Made by a program: the position numbers and the translations under genes. A stretch of DNA of 64,000 bases from Yersinia frederiksenii ATCC 33641 (lineage in GTDB: Bacteria > Pseudomonadota > Gammaproteobacteria > Enterobacterales > Enterobacteriaceae): NCBI RefSeq assembly GCF_000754805.1, contig NZ_KN150731.1:1444492-1508491 (forward strand), in the 5' to 3' direction. The notes under the pieces are model-generated. The model made no database searches and was not told where the DNA came from. It saw only the letters and a program-made list of their open reading frames with translations. Positions 29,787-40,584 of this stretch are shown piece after piece (positions within the stretch are counted from its first letter, which is position 1; every line of letters begins with the position of its first letter).

Positions 29787-29803
29787 GAGCAAGTCCGATC
29801 AGC
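29787..29803 (-). promoter_or_regulatory. FadR-site-like sequence upstream of fabA
   Basis: On the minus strand GCTGATCGGACTTGCTC closely matches the E. coli fabA FadR activator site (AACTGATCGGACTTGTT). It abuts the FabR palindrome and overlaps the lonH stop codon. Confidence 0.7.
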
Positions 29804-31571
29804 CCTGGTTGAACCAGTTCAGCCAACGTAATGGCCATGGCCAACGATGCCTGTCCTGCGGATTTACTTGTGAGATTCGTTCTTGAATTATACCTAACAA
29901 GCTCGGTTGCTGCTCATCGGCATAAACCACACCGGTTAATAATGGCAATGCTTCTGCGGCGCTATCTACAGCCCATAAATGGAACTGACCATTTTGTACT
30001 GCCTCGATCACTGACTGGTTCAAGCACAAATGACGGACATTGGTCGCGGGTAAAATTACCCCCTGATTACCCGTCAGCCCACGGCGTTGGCAAGCTTCAA
30101 AGAAGCCTTCGATCTTTTCATTGACGCCCCCAATAGGTTGTACATTACCAAATTGGTCAACTGAACCGGTCACGGCAATTTGCTGATTGATAGGCTGCTG
30201 TGACAGGGCACTGATCAAGGCACAAAGTTCGGCCAGTGATGCACTGTCGCCATCAACCTCACCATAGGATTGCTCAAAAACAATGGAAGCGGAGAAGGGA
30301 AGCGGCTGATCAAGCTCCAATTCTGAAATCAAGAAAGCTTGCATAATCATCATGCCTTTAGCATGGATATTGCCGCCCAACTCTGCTTTACGTTCAACAT
30401 CAACAAATTCGCCATCGCCTAAGTGGACGACACAACTGATTCGAGCTGGCTCACCAAAGGCATAAGGATGGCCGGGATATTCCAAGACTGACAGCCCATT
30501 AATTTGACCGACAACTTGCCCTTCGGTCTCAACCAGAATTTGCCCCAGTTCTATCTCATCTTGCATCCGTTCAGCAAGGTAGCTATTGCGCCAATCACGG
30601 GCATTTAGCGCAACCTCCAGCGCGTTGGCTGTAATTGTATCTTCTTCGGCATAAAGTGCCGCCTCCGCCAGCACGCGAGTCAGCCATTGTGGGCACAGTG
30701 GCAGACTGCCTTGGTCGCCGCTATAGCGCACCGCTTGACGGAACAGAACCGGCCAGGCATCGGCAGACAGCGCAGGGAGTTGTTTTTGCTGCAATAGTGT
30801 ATTGATATAACCGCACCACAAGGTCATACCATCAATATCGACCAGCGGCAGCTCTACTTCGAACTCGCCATAAATAGCCAATTCACCCAGTTCAGGTTCC
30901 ATATCATGGAAATCACCTAACCCCAGACGATCGCCAACCAGAATCAGACGTAAATCCAGTGGCATTGATGGGATATGTACTGGCAAAGGACGCGTTTCAT
31001 CCGGCGATAACCAATCGAAGCGCTGCTGAACAATCATCTGCTTCAGCCGTAACCACATCAAAGGCTGCGCCTGTAATGCGCGCACCGACAAGATCAAGAC
31101 GCCGCCATTGGCTTGATGAACCAAACCGGGCTGTAAACTTATTTGATCTTTATGCCATCTGACACAGCCAAACAGCTGTTCGGGCTCGACCCACTCTTGA
31201 TAGAGACAACGTGAGAGGGCCGCAAAGGGCTCATCACCGCGTTGTGCTGGTTGCCAAGTGACTTGGTGACCGTGTACCAGATAATCTCCACCAAACAGGG
31301 CAGAGGCCTCAGGTTGCAGCTCTTTAACAGCTTGAGCGATCAATGCCAAATACTCAGTACTTTCCTGTGCTTTGATCAGCATAAAACGCGGCTGAGATTG
31401 TGGATGACAGAATAACGTCATGCCATTTTCTAACCGGGGCTGAATCGCGGCGAAAGAAACAGGCTCCAACTGGGAGGCAGTAGCAAATAACGCTTCATAT
31501 GGCGTTGTGTTCGGCAGCAGTGACTGCCATTCAAGTCTGTTATTGGTCAAAGTGATAGATGCAATCGTCAA
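29799..31571 (-). CDS. lonH: Lon-like protease LonH (YcbZ)
   Basis: Lon-family serine protease homologue of about 590 residues with a degenerate N-terminal AAA-like region and a C-terminal Lon proteolytic domain. The Ser-Lys dyad is visible: Ser in [14 protein letters not shown] and Lys in [15 protein letters not shown] second Lon-domain signature is [15 protein letters not shown]. Physiological substrates are poorly defined; E. coli YcbZ has been tied to ribosome biogenesis phenotypes. It lies upstream of fabA in the same direction with about 70 bp between, where the FabR/FadR sites give fabA its own control. Confidence 0.93.
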   Translation of the reverse strand: MTIASITLTNNRLEWQSLLPNTTPYEALFATASQLEPVSFAAIQPRLENGMTLFCHPQSQPRFMLIKAQESTEYLALIAQAVKELQPEASALFGGDYLVHGHQVTWQPAQRGDEPFAALSRCLYQEWVEPEQLFGCVRWHKDQISLQPGLVHQANGGVLILSVRALQAQPLMWLRLKQMIVQQRFDWLSPDETRPLPVHIPSMPLDLRLILVGDRLGLGDFHDMEPELGELAIYGEFEVELPLVDIDGMTLWCGYINTLLQQKQLPALSADAWPVLFRQAVRYSGDQGSLPLCPQWLTRVLAEAALYAEEDTITANALEVALNARDWRNSYLAERMQDEIELGQILVETEGQVVGQINGLSVLEYPGHPYAFGEPARISCVVHLGDGEFVDVERKAELGGNIHAKGMMIMQAFLISELELDQPLPFSASIVFEQSYGEVDGDSASLAELCALISALSQQPINQQIAVTGSVDQFGNVQPIGGVNEKIEGFFEACQRRGLTGNQGVILPATNVRHLCLNQSVIEAVQNGQFHLWAVDSAAEALPLLTGVVYADEQQPSLLGIIQERISQVNPQDRHRWPWPLRWLNWFNQG

Positions 31572-31760
31572 AAAGGGAAAGTGCGATTATACAAGAATAA
31601 AGCAGACTGCATATACGTAGAGTGGTAGTTGATGGCAAGGAGTAAGAGATCGGCAGTATTCCGTACAAAAAACAAACTAATCATGTGCTTTTAGGAGGGT
31701 GAAATTCTGTGTAAAACTGTTATGCTTGAGTTAAGTTACACGGTCACTAAAGAGCTCACG

Positions 31761-32216
31761 ATGAAATATCAGCAACTGGAAAATCTGGAAAGCGGTTGGA
31801 AATGGGCGTATTTGGTAAAAAAACACCGTGAAGGTGAGGCTATTACCCGCCATATTGAAAACAGTGCTGCACTGGAAGCAGTAGAGCAACTGATGAAACT
31901 GGAAAGTGAGCCAGTGAAAGTGCTGGAGTGGATTGATACTCACATGAATAGGCAACTGGCTAACCGGATGAAGCAGACTATCCGCGCCAGACGTAAGCGG
32001 CATTTTAATGCTGAGCATCAGCACACTCGCAAGAAATCAATCGATTTGGAATTCTTGGTCTGGCAACGATTGGCCGCGCTGGCCAGGCGTCGGGGTATTA
32101 CTCTGTCAGAGACGGTTGTTCAGTTGATTGAAGATGCTGAGCGTAAAGAGAGGTATGAAAGTCAGATGTCATCCTTAAAGCAGGATTTACAGGATATTCT
32201 GGGTAAAGAGATTTAA
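31761..32216 (+). CDS. matP: Macrodomain Ter protein MatP
   Basis: DNA-binding protein that recognises matS sites and organises the Ter macrodomain, linking it to the divisome through ZapB. The 151-residue protein starts [18 protein letters not shown] and has the four-helix bundle, a ribbon-helix-helix segment ([37 protein letters not shown]) and a C-terminal coiled coil. The ATG at 31761 fits the known length; a longer frame adds 13 unsupported residues. It is convergent with ompA, as in E. coli. Confidence 0.96.
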   Translation: MKYQQLENLESGWKWAYLVKKHREGEAITRHIENSAALEAVEQLMKLESEPVKVLEWIDTHMNRQLANRMKQTIRARRKRHFNAEHQHTRKKSIDLEFLVWQRLAALARRRGITLSETVVQLIEDAERKERYESQMSSLKQDLQDILGKEI

Positions 32217-32330
32217 TCTATTTGAATCCGCATTGACATTAAGGTCACTATAATACGGTTTAAGTTAATGCGATATGACCTGAGTTTTGCTGAGCGAGAT
32301 AATAAAAAAGACTTCATGAAAAAGAGATAA

Positions 32331-32357
32331 AAAAAACCCCGCAAAGCGGGGTTTTTT
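32331..32357. terminator. Bidirectional terminator between matP and ompA
   Basis: Stem AAAAAACCCCGC / GCGGGGTTTTTT with a 3-nt AAA loop, symmetrical A and T runs, between convergent genes. Confidence 0.9.
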
Positions 32358-32372
32358 ACGAAAGGAGTAAAC

Positions 32373-33446
32373 TTAAGCCTGTGGCTGAGTTACAACTTCT
32401 TTGTAGCCTTTAACTTCGATCTCTACGCGACGATCTGGTGCCAGGCAATCGATCAGAGCAGCACGTGGTTTCACGTTGTCACAGGTATTGCCTGTAACTG
32501 GGTTTGCTTGACCTTCACCGCGAGCGGTGATTTTTTCAGCAGGGATACCTTTAGAAACCAGGTAATCACGCACGCTGTCAGCACGACGCTGAGACAGAGC
32601 TAAGTTAGGAGCTGGTTGACCGATACGGTCAGCAAAGCCCAGAACAACTACAGAACCGTCTTTAGGATCGATAGAGCTCAGCTGTGAATACAGTTGGTCC
32701 AGAGCTTGCTGGCCTTCTGGTTTCAGAGTTGATTTGTTGAAAGCGAACAACACGTCAGATTTCAGAGTGAAACGCTTAGTGTCAACAACTGGAGCTGGTG
32801 CTGGAGCCGGAGCTACAGGAGCTACAGCGTCATCTTGACCGAAACGGTAAGAAACGCCAACGCTCAGCATGCCGTTGTCTGGACGAGCACCAACGGTAGC
32901 TTTATCACCGATGTTGCTAACCCATTGGTATTCCATACGGGTTGCCCAGTTTTTGGTCCATGCGTATTCAGCACCCAGAGCTACCAATGGAGAAACACCG
33001 GTGTCATGGTTGTTTGAACGCAAGCCAGAAGTTGCGTCAAACGCGCTTGAATCTGCACGCCAAACCATACCACCCAGACGGGTGTACAGGTCCAGGTCCT
33101 GAGCAATAGGGTAGCTCAGTTTAGCAGCCAGTTGAACGCCCTGTGCTTTAAAGTCGCCGTTACGAACGTCGCCTTTGTAAGGCATACGGCCAAGCCAGTC
33201 GTATCCCATTTCAAAGCCCAGGTATTGGTTTGCTTGGTAACCCAAGAATGCACCAGCGCCCAGTTGGTTTTTATGGGTAGGACCGTCGTTGCCAACGTCG
33301 CCATAGATACCGCCAGTGCCAGTATCTTGATACTGGGACCAACCCAATTTACCACCGGTGTACCAGGTGTTATCTTTCGGTGCGGCTTGCGCTACTGTAG
33401 CGAAACCTGCCAGTGCCACTGCTAATGCGATAGCTGTCTTTTTCAT
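32373..33446 (-). CDS. ompA: Outer membrane protein OmpA
   Basis: Major outer-membrane protein that tethers the membrane to peptidoglycan. The 357-residue precursor has signal peptide [21 protein letters not shown], an eight-stranded beta-barrel ([17 protein letters not shown]...), a Pro/Ala hinge ([14 protein letters not shown]) and a C-terminal OmpA-like domain with the peptidoglycan-binding motif [28 protein letters not shown] cysteine pair ([25 protein letters not shown]) is conserved. The start at 33446 follows GAGGCG; the ORF extension upstream precedes the signal peptide. Confidence 0.97.
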   Translation of the reverse strand: MKKTAIALAVALAGFATVAQAAPKDNTWYTGGKLGWSQYQDTGTGGIYGDVGNDGPTHKNQLGAGAFLGYQANQYLGFEMGYDWLGRMPYKGDVRNGDFKAQGVQLAAKLSYPIAQDLDLYTRLGGMVWRADSSAFDATSGLRSNNHDTGVSPLVALGAEYAWTKNWATRMEYQWVSNIGDKATVGARPDNGMLSVGVSYRFGQDDAVAPVAPAPAPAPVVDTKRFTLKSDVLFAFNKSTLKPEGQQALDQLYSQLSSIDPKDGSVVVLGFADRIGQPAPNLALSQRRADSVRDYLVSKGIPAEKITARGEGQANPVTGNTCDNVKPRAALIDCLAPDRRVEIEVKGYKEVVTQPQA

Positions 33447-33802
33447 TTTACGCCTCGTTATCATCCAAATAGGCAATGAGCTTTAAAGCCAAGCCCTTGG
33501 TTAAAATTCTTCGTCAAGGTATTCGCGCTCCCGTTAATCACGCTGCCAGTATAATTTGGCGTTTTAGAGCAACCTTGGCGATGTAAAGTCTACAACGTGG
33601 CGAGAAAGTTACAAGTGTGATGTGATAAACCGCCTGAAAAAAAACCGAAATTGTGCATAATCTTTAACGATTTAGCCGGAAATAACAGCTTTTTCTAGAC
33701 GTTATTTTCTGCTGCAAGCCGCATTCTGACTCGCTTTATGCTGGTTACACAGGAGTAAGCGCTAAATATTGTAAAAATTCATGGGATAAATCCTAAATTT
33801 AC
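33447..33802 (-). promoter_or_regulatory. ompA promoter and long 5' leader
   Basis: About 355 bp without a gene. In E. coli ompA has a 133-nt structured leader that stabilises the mRNA and is targeted by sRNAs such as MicA. The Shine-Dalgarno neighbourhood here (ACGAGGCGTAAAATG) is nearly the same as in E. coli, so a similar leader is likely. No other element was recognised. Confidence 0.55.
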
Positions 33803-34309
33803 TTAATGATACAAAGAAGAATGAATTTTTAACGTTGCGCACTGTCCTTGAGTCGATTTTGTGTCATCCACAGGATGCATCACAAACCCATAAGCATTTC
33901 CTAACTTTGCTGCCAAACGTAATCGACTACGATCATTTTCTGACAATTCAGGCAGCCAGCCAAGGACAACACTATAATTTCCCGTCAACAAGGCTTTTTC
34001 CATAGCATCAATCGTTGATAATGGGCTGATCTGCCTTACCTGCACAACTTTACTGATTGGCAAACCTGATTGCTGTAGCCATGAACGGCTCAATCTCTGC
34101 TGTGGTGCTAACCATAATAGCCAGCGCGATTGCTTACCAAGTTGCTGTAATAGAGGAAGCAATAGCTGGGTCACCGCAGGCTGGTTTTCACTGTACATAA
34201 GTTCACTGATAAGGCCACTATCTGTTGGAGCATCAACTCTTTCCTGTGTATCACGGGTAACAAGAGAATGATAATTAGCATGATAAGGTTTTAGTGATTG
34301 AGTATGCAT
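33803..34309 (-). CDS. sulA: SOS cell division inhibitor SulA
   Basis: DNA-damage-induced inhibitor that binds FtsZ and blocks Z-ring assembly; degraded by Lon. The 168-residue protein has the RecA-like SulA core ([78 protein letters not shown]). It ends IHSSLYH, matching the C-terminal Lon-recognition tail ending in His. The start at 34309 sits 22 bp downstream of a LexA box. Gene order ompA-sulA-sxy is as in E. coli. Confidence 0.94.
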   Translation of the reverse strand: MHTQSLKPYHANYHSLVTRDTQERVDAPTDSGLISELMYSENQPAVTQLLLPLLQQLGKQSRWLLWLAPQQRLSRSWLQQSGLPISKVVQVRQISPLSTIDAMEKALLTGNYSVVLGWLPELSENDRSRLRLAAKLGNAYGFVMHPVDDTKSTQGQCATLKIHSSLYH

Positions 34310-34331
34310 TATGAACCTCGCCTGTAGTGTG

Positions 34332-34347
34332 CTGTATGCATATACAG
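34332..34347 (-). promoter_or_regulatory. LexA (SOS) box of sulA
   Basis: CTGTATGCATATACAG fits the LexA consensus CTGT-N8-ACAG perfectly and lies just upstream of sulA. Confidence 0.9.
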
Positions 34348-34539
34348 TAGTCACTGTTTATTCGAAGATCAACTAAATTTTTACAAGACGCTTCGCATTA
34401 TTGTGATGTAGATGGGCGTCAAACACATTTTTTGTTTGGCTCAGTTATCTATATTGCGTATTTTCTAATTAGTTGTTCCTCTTACACTTATTGCAACTGA
34501 ATAGGGACGTTGGATCGGATTTTTGCTAAAGGAGTAGTC

Positions 34540-35175
34540 ATGAAAAACGTATCAGAAAGGATGATATTGCGGGCTCAGTCTCATTTCGATTTTTTAGGTC
34601 AAATCACAGTTCGCTCACAATTTGGCGGCTATGGTTTGCTTGCCAGCGGCATTATGTTTGCTGTGGTTTCAGAGGGAGAGTTGTATTTACGTGGTAATGA
34701 TCAAGTTGAAAATTTATTCCGTACCAGAGAAATGACCAATCTTGTTTATGCTAAACGTGGGCTTCCTGTTTTGCTGCGTTACTACTGGGTGGACTCTCTA
34801 TTATGGGACGATGACCTTGCACTGCGCCATTTTGCTAAGTTGGCCTACCAAGGCGCTAAAGCCGAGGCATTGAGTAAGAAAGGCCCCACGGTTCGCTTAA
34901 AAGATTTACCAAATCTTAGCGCCAGTCTAGAGCGGTTATTGTGGAAAGTGGGCATCAAGAGTGCGGCGGAGTTGCGCCTTGAAGGGGCTAAGTGCTGCTA
35001 TCTTAAATTGCGAGCATTGAGACGATCGCTTGGGGTGAATGTTTTGTTGTCCCTGGCTGGCGCTATCAGCGGTCACCACTATGCGGCATTGCCTCTAATG
35101 ATGCGTAGCGAGCTTATAGAATGGTTTGAAATTCACATTCGCTCGCCCAAAATTGCACAATGTGAACCCGCCTAG
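34540..35175 (+). CDS. sxy: Competence regulator Sxy (TfoX)
   Basis: Cofactor that directs CRP to CRP-S sites in competence and DNA-uptake gene promoters. The 211-residue protein has TfoX N- and C-terminal domains (SQFGGYGLLASGIMFAVVSEGELYLRG; DLPNLSASLERLLWKVGIKSAAELRLEGA). The start at 34540 follows AGGAG with good spacing. A longer frame from 34510 lacks support. It is divergent from sulA and convergent with yccS. Confidence 0.93.
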   Translation: MKNVSERMILRAQSHFDFLGQITVRSQFGGYGLLASGIMFAVVSEGELYLRGNDQVENLFRTREMTNLVYAKRGLPVLLRYYWVDSLLWDDDLALRHFAKLAYQGAKAEALSKKGPTVRLKDLPNLSASLERLLWKVGIKSAAELRLEGAKCCYLKLRALRRSLGVNVLLSLAGAISGHHYAALPLMMRSELIEWFEIHIRSPKIAQCEPA

Positions 35176-35210
35176 TCGCGGGCCACTGAGAGAACGCGCC
35201 CGAGCATTAA

Positions 35211-37346
35211 TTAGCTTGCTTGACTGATGCGCTTATTGAGCTCGCTAAGCTCAGGTAACAATTCAAGTAATAAGCCAATTTGTTGTAAAACCAATTGGTC
35301 TATACTGTCCGGATCAGGATTAGAGTCCTGTAGCCGGGCAGATAAACCGATTAGCACTCGTGCCATTTGGCTACTGTCAGGTTGTTCCTGCTCAAGCAAG
35401 CCCTCGATATAACAAATTGCGTCATTGAGTAAACTCAGTGTGGTGGCATTACTTAGTTTTTCACGATGAGCGCCTAGCGCAGATATGTAACTCAACATCG
35501 TGTGGTTCAGGCAGAGTAAACGGAATGCCGCTTCCTGAGTTTCTTTGTTGCTGTTGGGCTCTGCAGACATATTTGAGATAACTGATGCCAGCTCAGCATC
35601 GCAATTATGTGCATCGCGGCGCGCAATGCGGTAGGGCAGGCTATTATCCTTACCTTGATAATATTGCACTAAAATAGCGTCAAGATAGCGGCAGTTTGCA
35701 TTCAGTGTTTTATTAACTACTGCGGGGAGATGACGGAATTTCCAATCAGGCCAGATAAAACTCACGGCAACCCAGGCAATGGCACAGCCGAGCAATGTGT
35801 CAAATACTCGTGGAACGGCGACTTCAAATCCTTCACCTAATAGGTTAAAACATAATAAAACCAGCAAGGTAATGAACATTGTTGCATGAGCATACTGAAC
35901 ATTGCGGAAAGCAAAAAATAGCACGCCGCTAATGACGATTAAGATCAGTTGCCCTTCAACTGAAGGCACGAAATAAAGGATAGGTAGCCCGATAAGTATC
36001 CCGGCGAGTGTACCGATGATACGCCGAGTAAGGCGGCTACGTGTCGCGTTGTAGTTGGGTTGGCAGACAAAAAGACTGGTTAATAAAATCCAATAGCCAT
36101 GGCGCATACCGGTAAGCTGAATAAACGCATAACCCACACAAAGCACCACCGACATACGGATAGCATGGCGAAATAGGGCAGATTGTGGGGTCAGATGGCG
36201 GCTGATACGTAGCTTAATATCACTCCATCCGGTGAGACGGTCATCAGATAAGCGATTTTCAGGTTGTGAACCTTCTGCTAACACCTGCTCAGACTCAATA
36301 CCTGCCAGTTGTGCATCAATAGCTCGCAAATTTTTAAGCAAAAGCGACAGCGCTTTTACTTGCGGCACATTCTCATTTTGAGCCATTTCTCTGGCTAGTG
36401 CGGCATCTAAATAGGTAAAAGCGCGCTCGAAACGTGGGTCATGTTGATATTTTTGCCGCATTAAAATGGATTGAGAAAGTTGCATACAGGCTCTGGCTTG
36501 CATGCTGAGTAAGCGCTGAAAGCGGAACAAAACATCGCTGTAGCGAAATTTCTCTCGAAGCAATTGATACTGAACATGTGATGAACTGGCGCGTTCATGG
36601 ATATCTTGTGCCACGAAATAGTAATGAAGAGTTCGCCGAGTCTCGCGTTGCCCTCGATCACCTTTAAGTCGTGAAACCAGTGAGATTCTGGCTTGGTTCA
36701 ATGTCGTTAGTAATATGCCGTTAGCCATTGCCACATCAATAAGCGGCTGATCAACATCAGACTCAATATCTGGGTCAAATAGATAGGCTTTTGCGTCCAA
36801 ATAGTGAGAAAGCTGCTGATAGCAACGGGCCAGATTATCCTGCAAAGGGCGAATAGGGAAAATCAGGTGCCCACATAGGGTCAGAACGTTGTACCAAACG
36901 GCACCAATTATCAGTAACAGCGGTTGCTGGTACCAAATATGGTACATCGAGGTACCCAGCATGGTGTAGATGGCGATGAGTAATGCACCAAAGGCGATGG
37001 TGGCATAACGTTGGCCTAAAGCGCCGAGCAAAATAAAGCCGCAAGTGGATAAGGTTAGCCCAAGGGCAAAAAACCATGGATAAGGAAATAACAGTTCAAT
37101 AGAGGTTGATGCGACAAAAAAGCAAATCAGTGTAATGAATAAATTACGTAACCGCCCAGCCAGGCGGTCATCAAGATCAGTCAGTGCTGCTGCGACGACA
37201 CCGAGAGTTAAGGGGATGGTCAGTTTAGGCTGATCAATCCACCATGGCACCGCCGTTACTCCTGCTAATGCGATAAAAATTCGAACATGGTAGAGCAGGT
37301 TGCTGTTATAGACGTAACGACGTAAACCAGTGACGAAAGTGAGCAC
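35211..37346 (-). CDS. yccS: YccS/YhfK-family inner-membrane protein
   Basis: The 711-residue membrane protein has two blocks of about five or six helices (near residues 15-150 and 380-500) flanking large soluble segments, the FUSC-like (fusaric acid resistance / aromatic acid exporter) fold. Function is unproven; export of aromatic or toxic compounds is inferred from the family. The GTG at 37346, 5 bp after AGAGG, gives a length close to E. coli YccS (about 717); the ATG-type frame 37 codons further upstream overlaps yccF and is unlikely. yccF lies 23 bp upstream in the same operon. Confidence 0.88.
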   Translation of the reverse strand: MLTFVTGLRRYVYNSNLLYHVRIFIALAGVTAVPWWIDQPKLTIPLTLGVVAAALTDLDDRLAGRLRNLFITLICFFVASTSIELLFPYPWFFALGLTLSTCGFILLGALGQRYATIAFGALLIAIYTMLGTSMYHIWYQQPLLLIIGAVWYNVLTLCGHLIFPIRPLQDNLARCYQQLSHYLDAKAYLFDPDIESDVDQPLIDVAMANGILLTTLNQARISLVSRLKGDRGQRETRRTLHYYFVAQDIHERASSSHVQYQLLREKFRYSDVLFRFQRLLSMQARACMQLSQSILMRQKYQHDPRFERAFTYLDAALAREMAQNENVPQVKALSLLLKNLRAIDAQLAGIESEQVLAEGSQPENRLSDDRLTGWSDIKLRISRHLTPQSALFRHAIRMSVVLCVGYAFIQLTGMRHGYWILLTSLFVCQPNYNATRSRLTRRIIGTLAGILIGLPILYFVPSVEGQLILIVISGVLFFAFRNVQYAHATMFITLLVLLCFNLLGEGFEVAVPRVFDTLLGCAIAWVAVSFIWPDWKFRHLPAVVNKTLNANCRYLDAILVQYYQGKDNSLPYRIARRDAHNCDAELASVISNMSAEPNSNKETQEAAFRLLCLNHTMLSYISALGAHREKLSNATTLSLLNDAICYIEGLLEQEQPDSSQMARVLIGLSARLQDSNPDPDSIDQLVLQQIGLLLELLPELSELNKRISQAS

Positions 37347-37369
37347 AAAAACCTCTAAAAACGAAAAAG

Positions 37370-37822
37370 TCAGCGTTGCTGATACTGGCGTTGGGCGTTG
37401 GCTATTCTTGCTTGTTGTGCCATTTCGACAGACACAACACGTCGGCCCACTGGCCATAACGCGATAGCGGCAATTTTAAAATTGGCAATCCCAACCGGAA
37501 TACCAATTATGGTTATACATTGCACAATGCCGGTCGCAATATGCGATAAACACAACCACCAGCCAAACAAAATAAACCAGACAATATTCAGTAAAGAACC
37601 GCCTGCGGATAACAGAGGATTACTTTTTTCTGGGTATAATTCATTGACATGGATCGCCTCATTACCATAAGGCAGAAATGATAACTTAGTAATCTCCCAG
37701 CAAGAGCGAGTTAGTGGTAAGGTAAAAATCAAGATAACACTGACCACGGTTGCGAGTAGCCAGCCCAATGTTGTGAAGAAACCACCTAAAACAAAGTTCA
37801 AAATATTCAGTACAGTACGCAT
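37370..37822 (-). CDS. yccF: YccF-domain inner-membrane protein
   Basis: The 150-residue protein has two YccF repeats with about four membrane helices (VLNILNFVLGGFFTTLGWLLATVV; LLNIVWFILFGWWLCLSHIATGIVQCITIIGIPVGIANFK). The second repeat carries the motif GIPVGIANFKIA. Function unknown. It precedes yccS in the same operon. The start at 37822 gives the conserved MRTVLNILNFVLGG; the upstream extension has no Shine-Dalgarno. Confidence 0.9.
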   Translation of the reverse strand: MRTVLNILNFVLGGFFTTLGWLLATVVSVILIFTLPLTRSCWEITKLSFLPYGNEAIHVNELYPEKSNPLLSAGGSLLNIVWFILFGWWLCLSHIATGIVQCITIIGIPVGIANFKIAAIALWPVGRRVVSVEMAQQARIANAQRQYQQR

Positions 37823-38005
37823 AGTAATTAATCTGCCTCGCTGAATAAAAAACCGCATTGCGGATGAATAAAAACAGGTGCCCTCTATCCTATAGGGATA
37901 GTTTCCTTAATCAACTATCGGATACCTGTTGTTTAAACTCAATTATTTTATTTACACTCTTCGATGTTACTTCAATTCACTTAATACGAGTTATGGCGCG
38001 CAGAT

Positions 38006-40060
38006 ATGGAACTTAAAGCGACATCCTTTGGCAAGCATCTGGCTCAGCACCCTTATAACCGGGTTCGCTTGCTCAATGCGGGCATCGAAGTATGCGGTGA
38101 TAAACATCAATACCTGATTCCTTTTAACCAGTTGGTTAGCATTCAATGTAAGCGCGGTATTGTCTGGGGCGAAATGGAGTTTGAATTGCCAAATCAGCAA
38201 GTTGTGCGTTTGCATGGCACTGAATGGCAGGAAACTCAGCGTTTTTATCATCACTTATTGGGCATCTGGCAGCAATGGAGTGAGGAGATGAGCCTGGTTT
38301 GTGTTGAGGTTTTGCACAAACAAGTTGAATCAATTAAGCGAATTGAACAGCAGGATAAATGGTTTAAACGCAGCGAATTAGGTCAAGTGCAGGCCGCCAT
38401 TCGTGAGGCTTTTGCATCACTGCCAATGCCGGTTCAGCGCCTGACCGAGTTTGAATCGTGCCGCGCAGATTATGAGCTCTGTCTGCGCTGGTTACAGCAA
38501 GGCAGCCGCAGTGTTGATCATCGTAATCAGCAGTGGACTCACCGCATGCTGGAAGAGCATCAAGACTTTTTCCAAAGTGTTGAATCGTCTCCTTTGAATG
38601 AATCGCAATGCCGGGCGGTGGTCAATGGTGAAGATTCGGTCTTGGTGTTGGCGGGCGCCGGGAGTGGCAAAACATCAGTGTTGGTGGCGCGTGCAGGTTG
38701 GCTATTACGTCGCAATGAAGCATTGCCGGAGCAAATTTTATTGCTGGCTTTTGGCCGTCAAGCAGCGGATGAAATGAATAGCCGCATTAAGCAACGGCTG
38801 GCGGTGGATGATATTCAAGCCAAAACCTTCCATGCTCTTGCATTGCAGATAATCCAGCAAGGTAGCCGCAAGACGCCAGTGATCAGTAAGCTTGAATCTG
38901 ATAGCAAGGCCAGAAGGTCATTATTGATTCAGCATTGGCAGCAGCAATGCAGTGAGAAAAAAGCCCAAGCTAAAGGGTGGCGCGAATGGTTAACTGACGA
39001 GCTGGAGTGGGACGTCGCCGAAGGCGAGTTTTGGCAAGATAAACGGTTGGCCGCCCGGCTCGCTGGGCGGCTGGAACGCTGGTTAGGATTAATGCGGATG
39101 CACGGTGGTAGTCAGGCTGAAATGATAGAGCAGGCTGATGAAGAAGTGCGAGATCTCTTCCAAAAACGTGTACGGCTAATGGCTCCCTTACTCAAAACCT
39201 GGAAAGCCGCGCTGAAGGAAGAGGGCGCTGTCGATTTTTCCGGGCTTATCCATCAAGCCGTTAACTTGTTGGATAAAGGACGTTTTGTCAGCCCGTGGAA
39301 ACATATATTGGTTGATGAATTTCAAGATATTTCGCCACAACGCGCCATGTTGCTGACTGCTTTGCGCAAGCAAAATAAACAAACCTGCCTATTTGCTGTT
39401 GGTGATGATTGGCAGGCTATTTATCGATTCAGTGGTGCAGAGCTTTCTCTCACCACCGCTTTTCACCAGAGTTTTGGTGAAGGAGCTGAATGCGCGTTAG
39501 ATACCACTTATCGTTTTAATGACCGTATCGGCGAGATCGCTAACCGTTTTATTCAGCAGAATCCATACCAGCTCAAAAAGCCACTAAACAGCTTGAGTAA
39601 AGGCAATAAAAAGTCAGTGGTTATCTTGCCAAGTGAGCAACTCGAAACACTGCTGGATAAATGCAGTGGCTTTGTAAAGGATGATGAACGCATCCTCGTT
39701 TTGGCTCGTTATCATCATCTGCGACCAGATATTTTACAAAAAGCGGCGACCCGTTGGCCAAAGTTAGCGATTGATTTTATGACTATCCATGCCAGTAAAG
39801 GGCAGCAGGCAGACTACGTAATTATCGTTGGTTTGCATGAAGGGAATGATGGTTTCCCAGCCGTCGCGCGCGAATCTCTTCTTGAAGATGTGCTGCTACC
39901 CGCTCCAGAGGATTTCCCTGATGCGGAAGAACGGCGTTTACTTTATGTCGCGATGACCAGGGCGAAACATCAAGTTTGGTTACTGCAAGATACTACCAAC
40001 CCGTCAATCTTTATAAGCCAACTCAGTGAGTTAGGTGTACCAACTCAGCGTAAGCCTTAA
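38006..40060 (+). CDS. helD: DNA helicase IV
   Basis: Superfamily 1 3'-5' DNA helicase. The 684 residues start with a 150-residue accessory domain (MELKATSFGKHLAQHPYNRV), then the motor: Walker A AGAGSGKTS (motif I), motif Ia LAFGRQAADEMNSRI, Walker B LVDEFQDISPQRA (motif II), VGDDWQAIYRFSGAE (motif III), TYRF (motif IV), TIHASKGQQADYVIIVG (motif V) and LLYVAMTRAKHQVWLL (motif VI). All are intact. The gene is divergent from yccF and convergent with mgsA. Confidence 0.95.
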   Translation: MELKATSFGKHLAQHPYNRVRLLNAGIEVCGDKHQYLIPFNQLVSIQCKRGIVWGEMEFELPNQQVVRLHGTEWQETQRFYHHLLGIWQQWSEEMSLVCVEVLHKQVESIKRIEQQDKWFKRSELGQVQAAIREAFASLPMPVQRLTEFESCRADYELCLRWLQQGSRSVDHRNQQWTHRMLEEHQDFFQSVESSPLNESQCRAVVNGEDSVLVLAGAGSGKTSVLVARAGWLLRRNEALPEQILLLAFGRQAADEMNSRIKQRLAVDDIQAKTFHALALQIIQQGSRKTPVISKLESDSKARRSLLIQHWQQQCSEKKAQAKGWREWLTDELEWDVAEGEFWQDKRLAARLAGRLERWLGLMRMHGGSQAEMIEQADEEVRDLFQKRVRLMAPLLKTWKAALKEEGAVDFSGLIHQAVNLLDKGRFVSPWKHILVDEFQDISPQRAMLLTALRKQNKQTCLFAVGDDWQAIYRFSGAELSLTTAFHQSFGEGAECALDTTYRFNDRIGEIANRFIQQNPYQLKKPLNSLSKGNKKSVVILPSEQLETLLDKCSGFVKDDERILVLARYHHLRPDILQKAATRWPKLAIDFMTIHASKGQQADYVIIVGLHEGNDGFPAVARESLLEDVLLPAPEDFPDAEERRLLYVAMTRAKHQVWLLQDTTNPSIFISQLSELGVPTQRKP

Positions 40061-40089
40061 TTCAGGTTTACGAAGCGACTCTCGATAGA

Positions 40090-40122
40090 TGAAGCCCGGT
40101 GATTTTAACGCACCGGGCTTCA
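40090..40122. terminator. Bidirectional hairpin between helD and mgsA
   Basis: TGAAGCCCGGTG pairs perfectly with CACCGGGCTTCA around a 9-nt loop, between convergent genes. Confidence 0.75.
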
Positions 40123-40125
40123 TGC

Positions 40126-40584
40126 TTATTTCAGGCGTTGCTTTAAATAGTGATCATAATCAGGGATGGCGATGGTCACTTCACCGCTAAATAATGCCGA
40201 ACCAATTAAGAAGTCTGCAGTTGAGCGATTAGTAGCTACCGGAATATTCCATACCGTTGCCAGGCGCAGCAAGGCTTTGACATCGGGGTCATGGGGGACG
40301 GCATTGAGTGGGTCCCAGAAGAAAATCAAAATATCAATTTTCTTTTCGGATATCAGAGCGCCTACTTCCTGGTCTCCGCCCATTGGGCCACTAAGCAAAC
40401 AGTGGACATCAATACCTGTTGCGTTCTGTACCAAGTTCCCTGTGGTGCCGGTTGCATAAAGTTCGTGCTGCGATAAAAGGTCTCGATTTTCCATCACCCA
40501 TTCGAGCAGTGATTTTTTGCAGTGGTCGTGAGAAACCAGAGCAATATGCTTACGTGCCGCAATAGTGCGGGTAGTGAGTTCCAT
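40126..40584 (-). CDS. mgsA: Methylglyoxal synthase
   Basis: Converts dihydroxyacetone phosphate to methylglyoxal + phosphate, a bypass of lower glycolysis under sugar-phosphate stress. The 152 residues equal E. coli MgsA. Catalytic and phosphate-binding segments are intact: [29 protein letters not shown] (with catalytic Asp in GGDQ), [20 protein letters not shown] and ATN. The start at 40584 ([20 protein letters not shown]) follows the family; the 43-codon upstream extension is unsupported. Confidence 0.96.
   Translation of the reverse strand: MELTTRTIAARKHIALVSHDHCKKSLLEWVMENRDLLSQHELYATGTTGNLVQNATGIDVHCLLSGPMGGDQEVGALISEKKIDILIFFWDPLNAVPHDPDVKALLRLATVWNIPVATNRSTADFLIGSALFSGEVTIAIPDYDHYLKQRLK

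Noticed and set aside
34310-34354. Longer SulA start upstream
   Set aside because: It would place the LexA box inside the coding region and lacks a ribosome-binding site.
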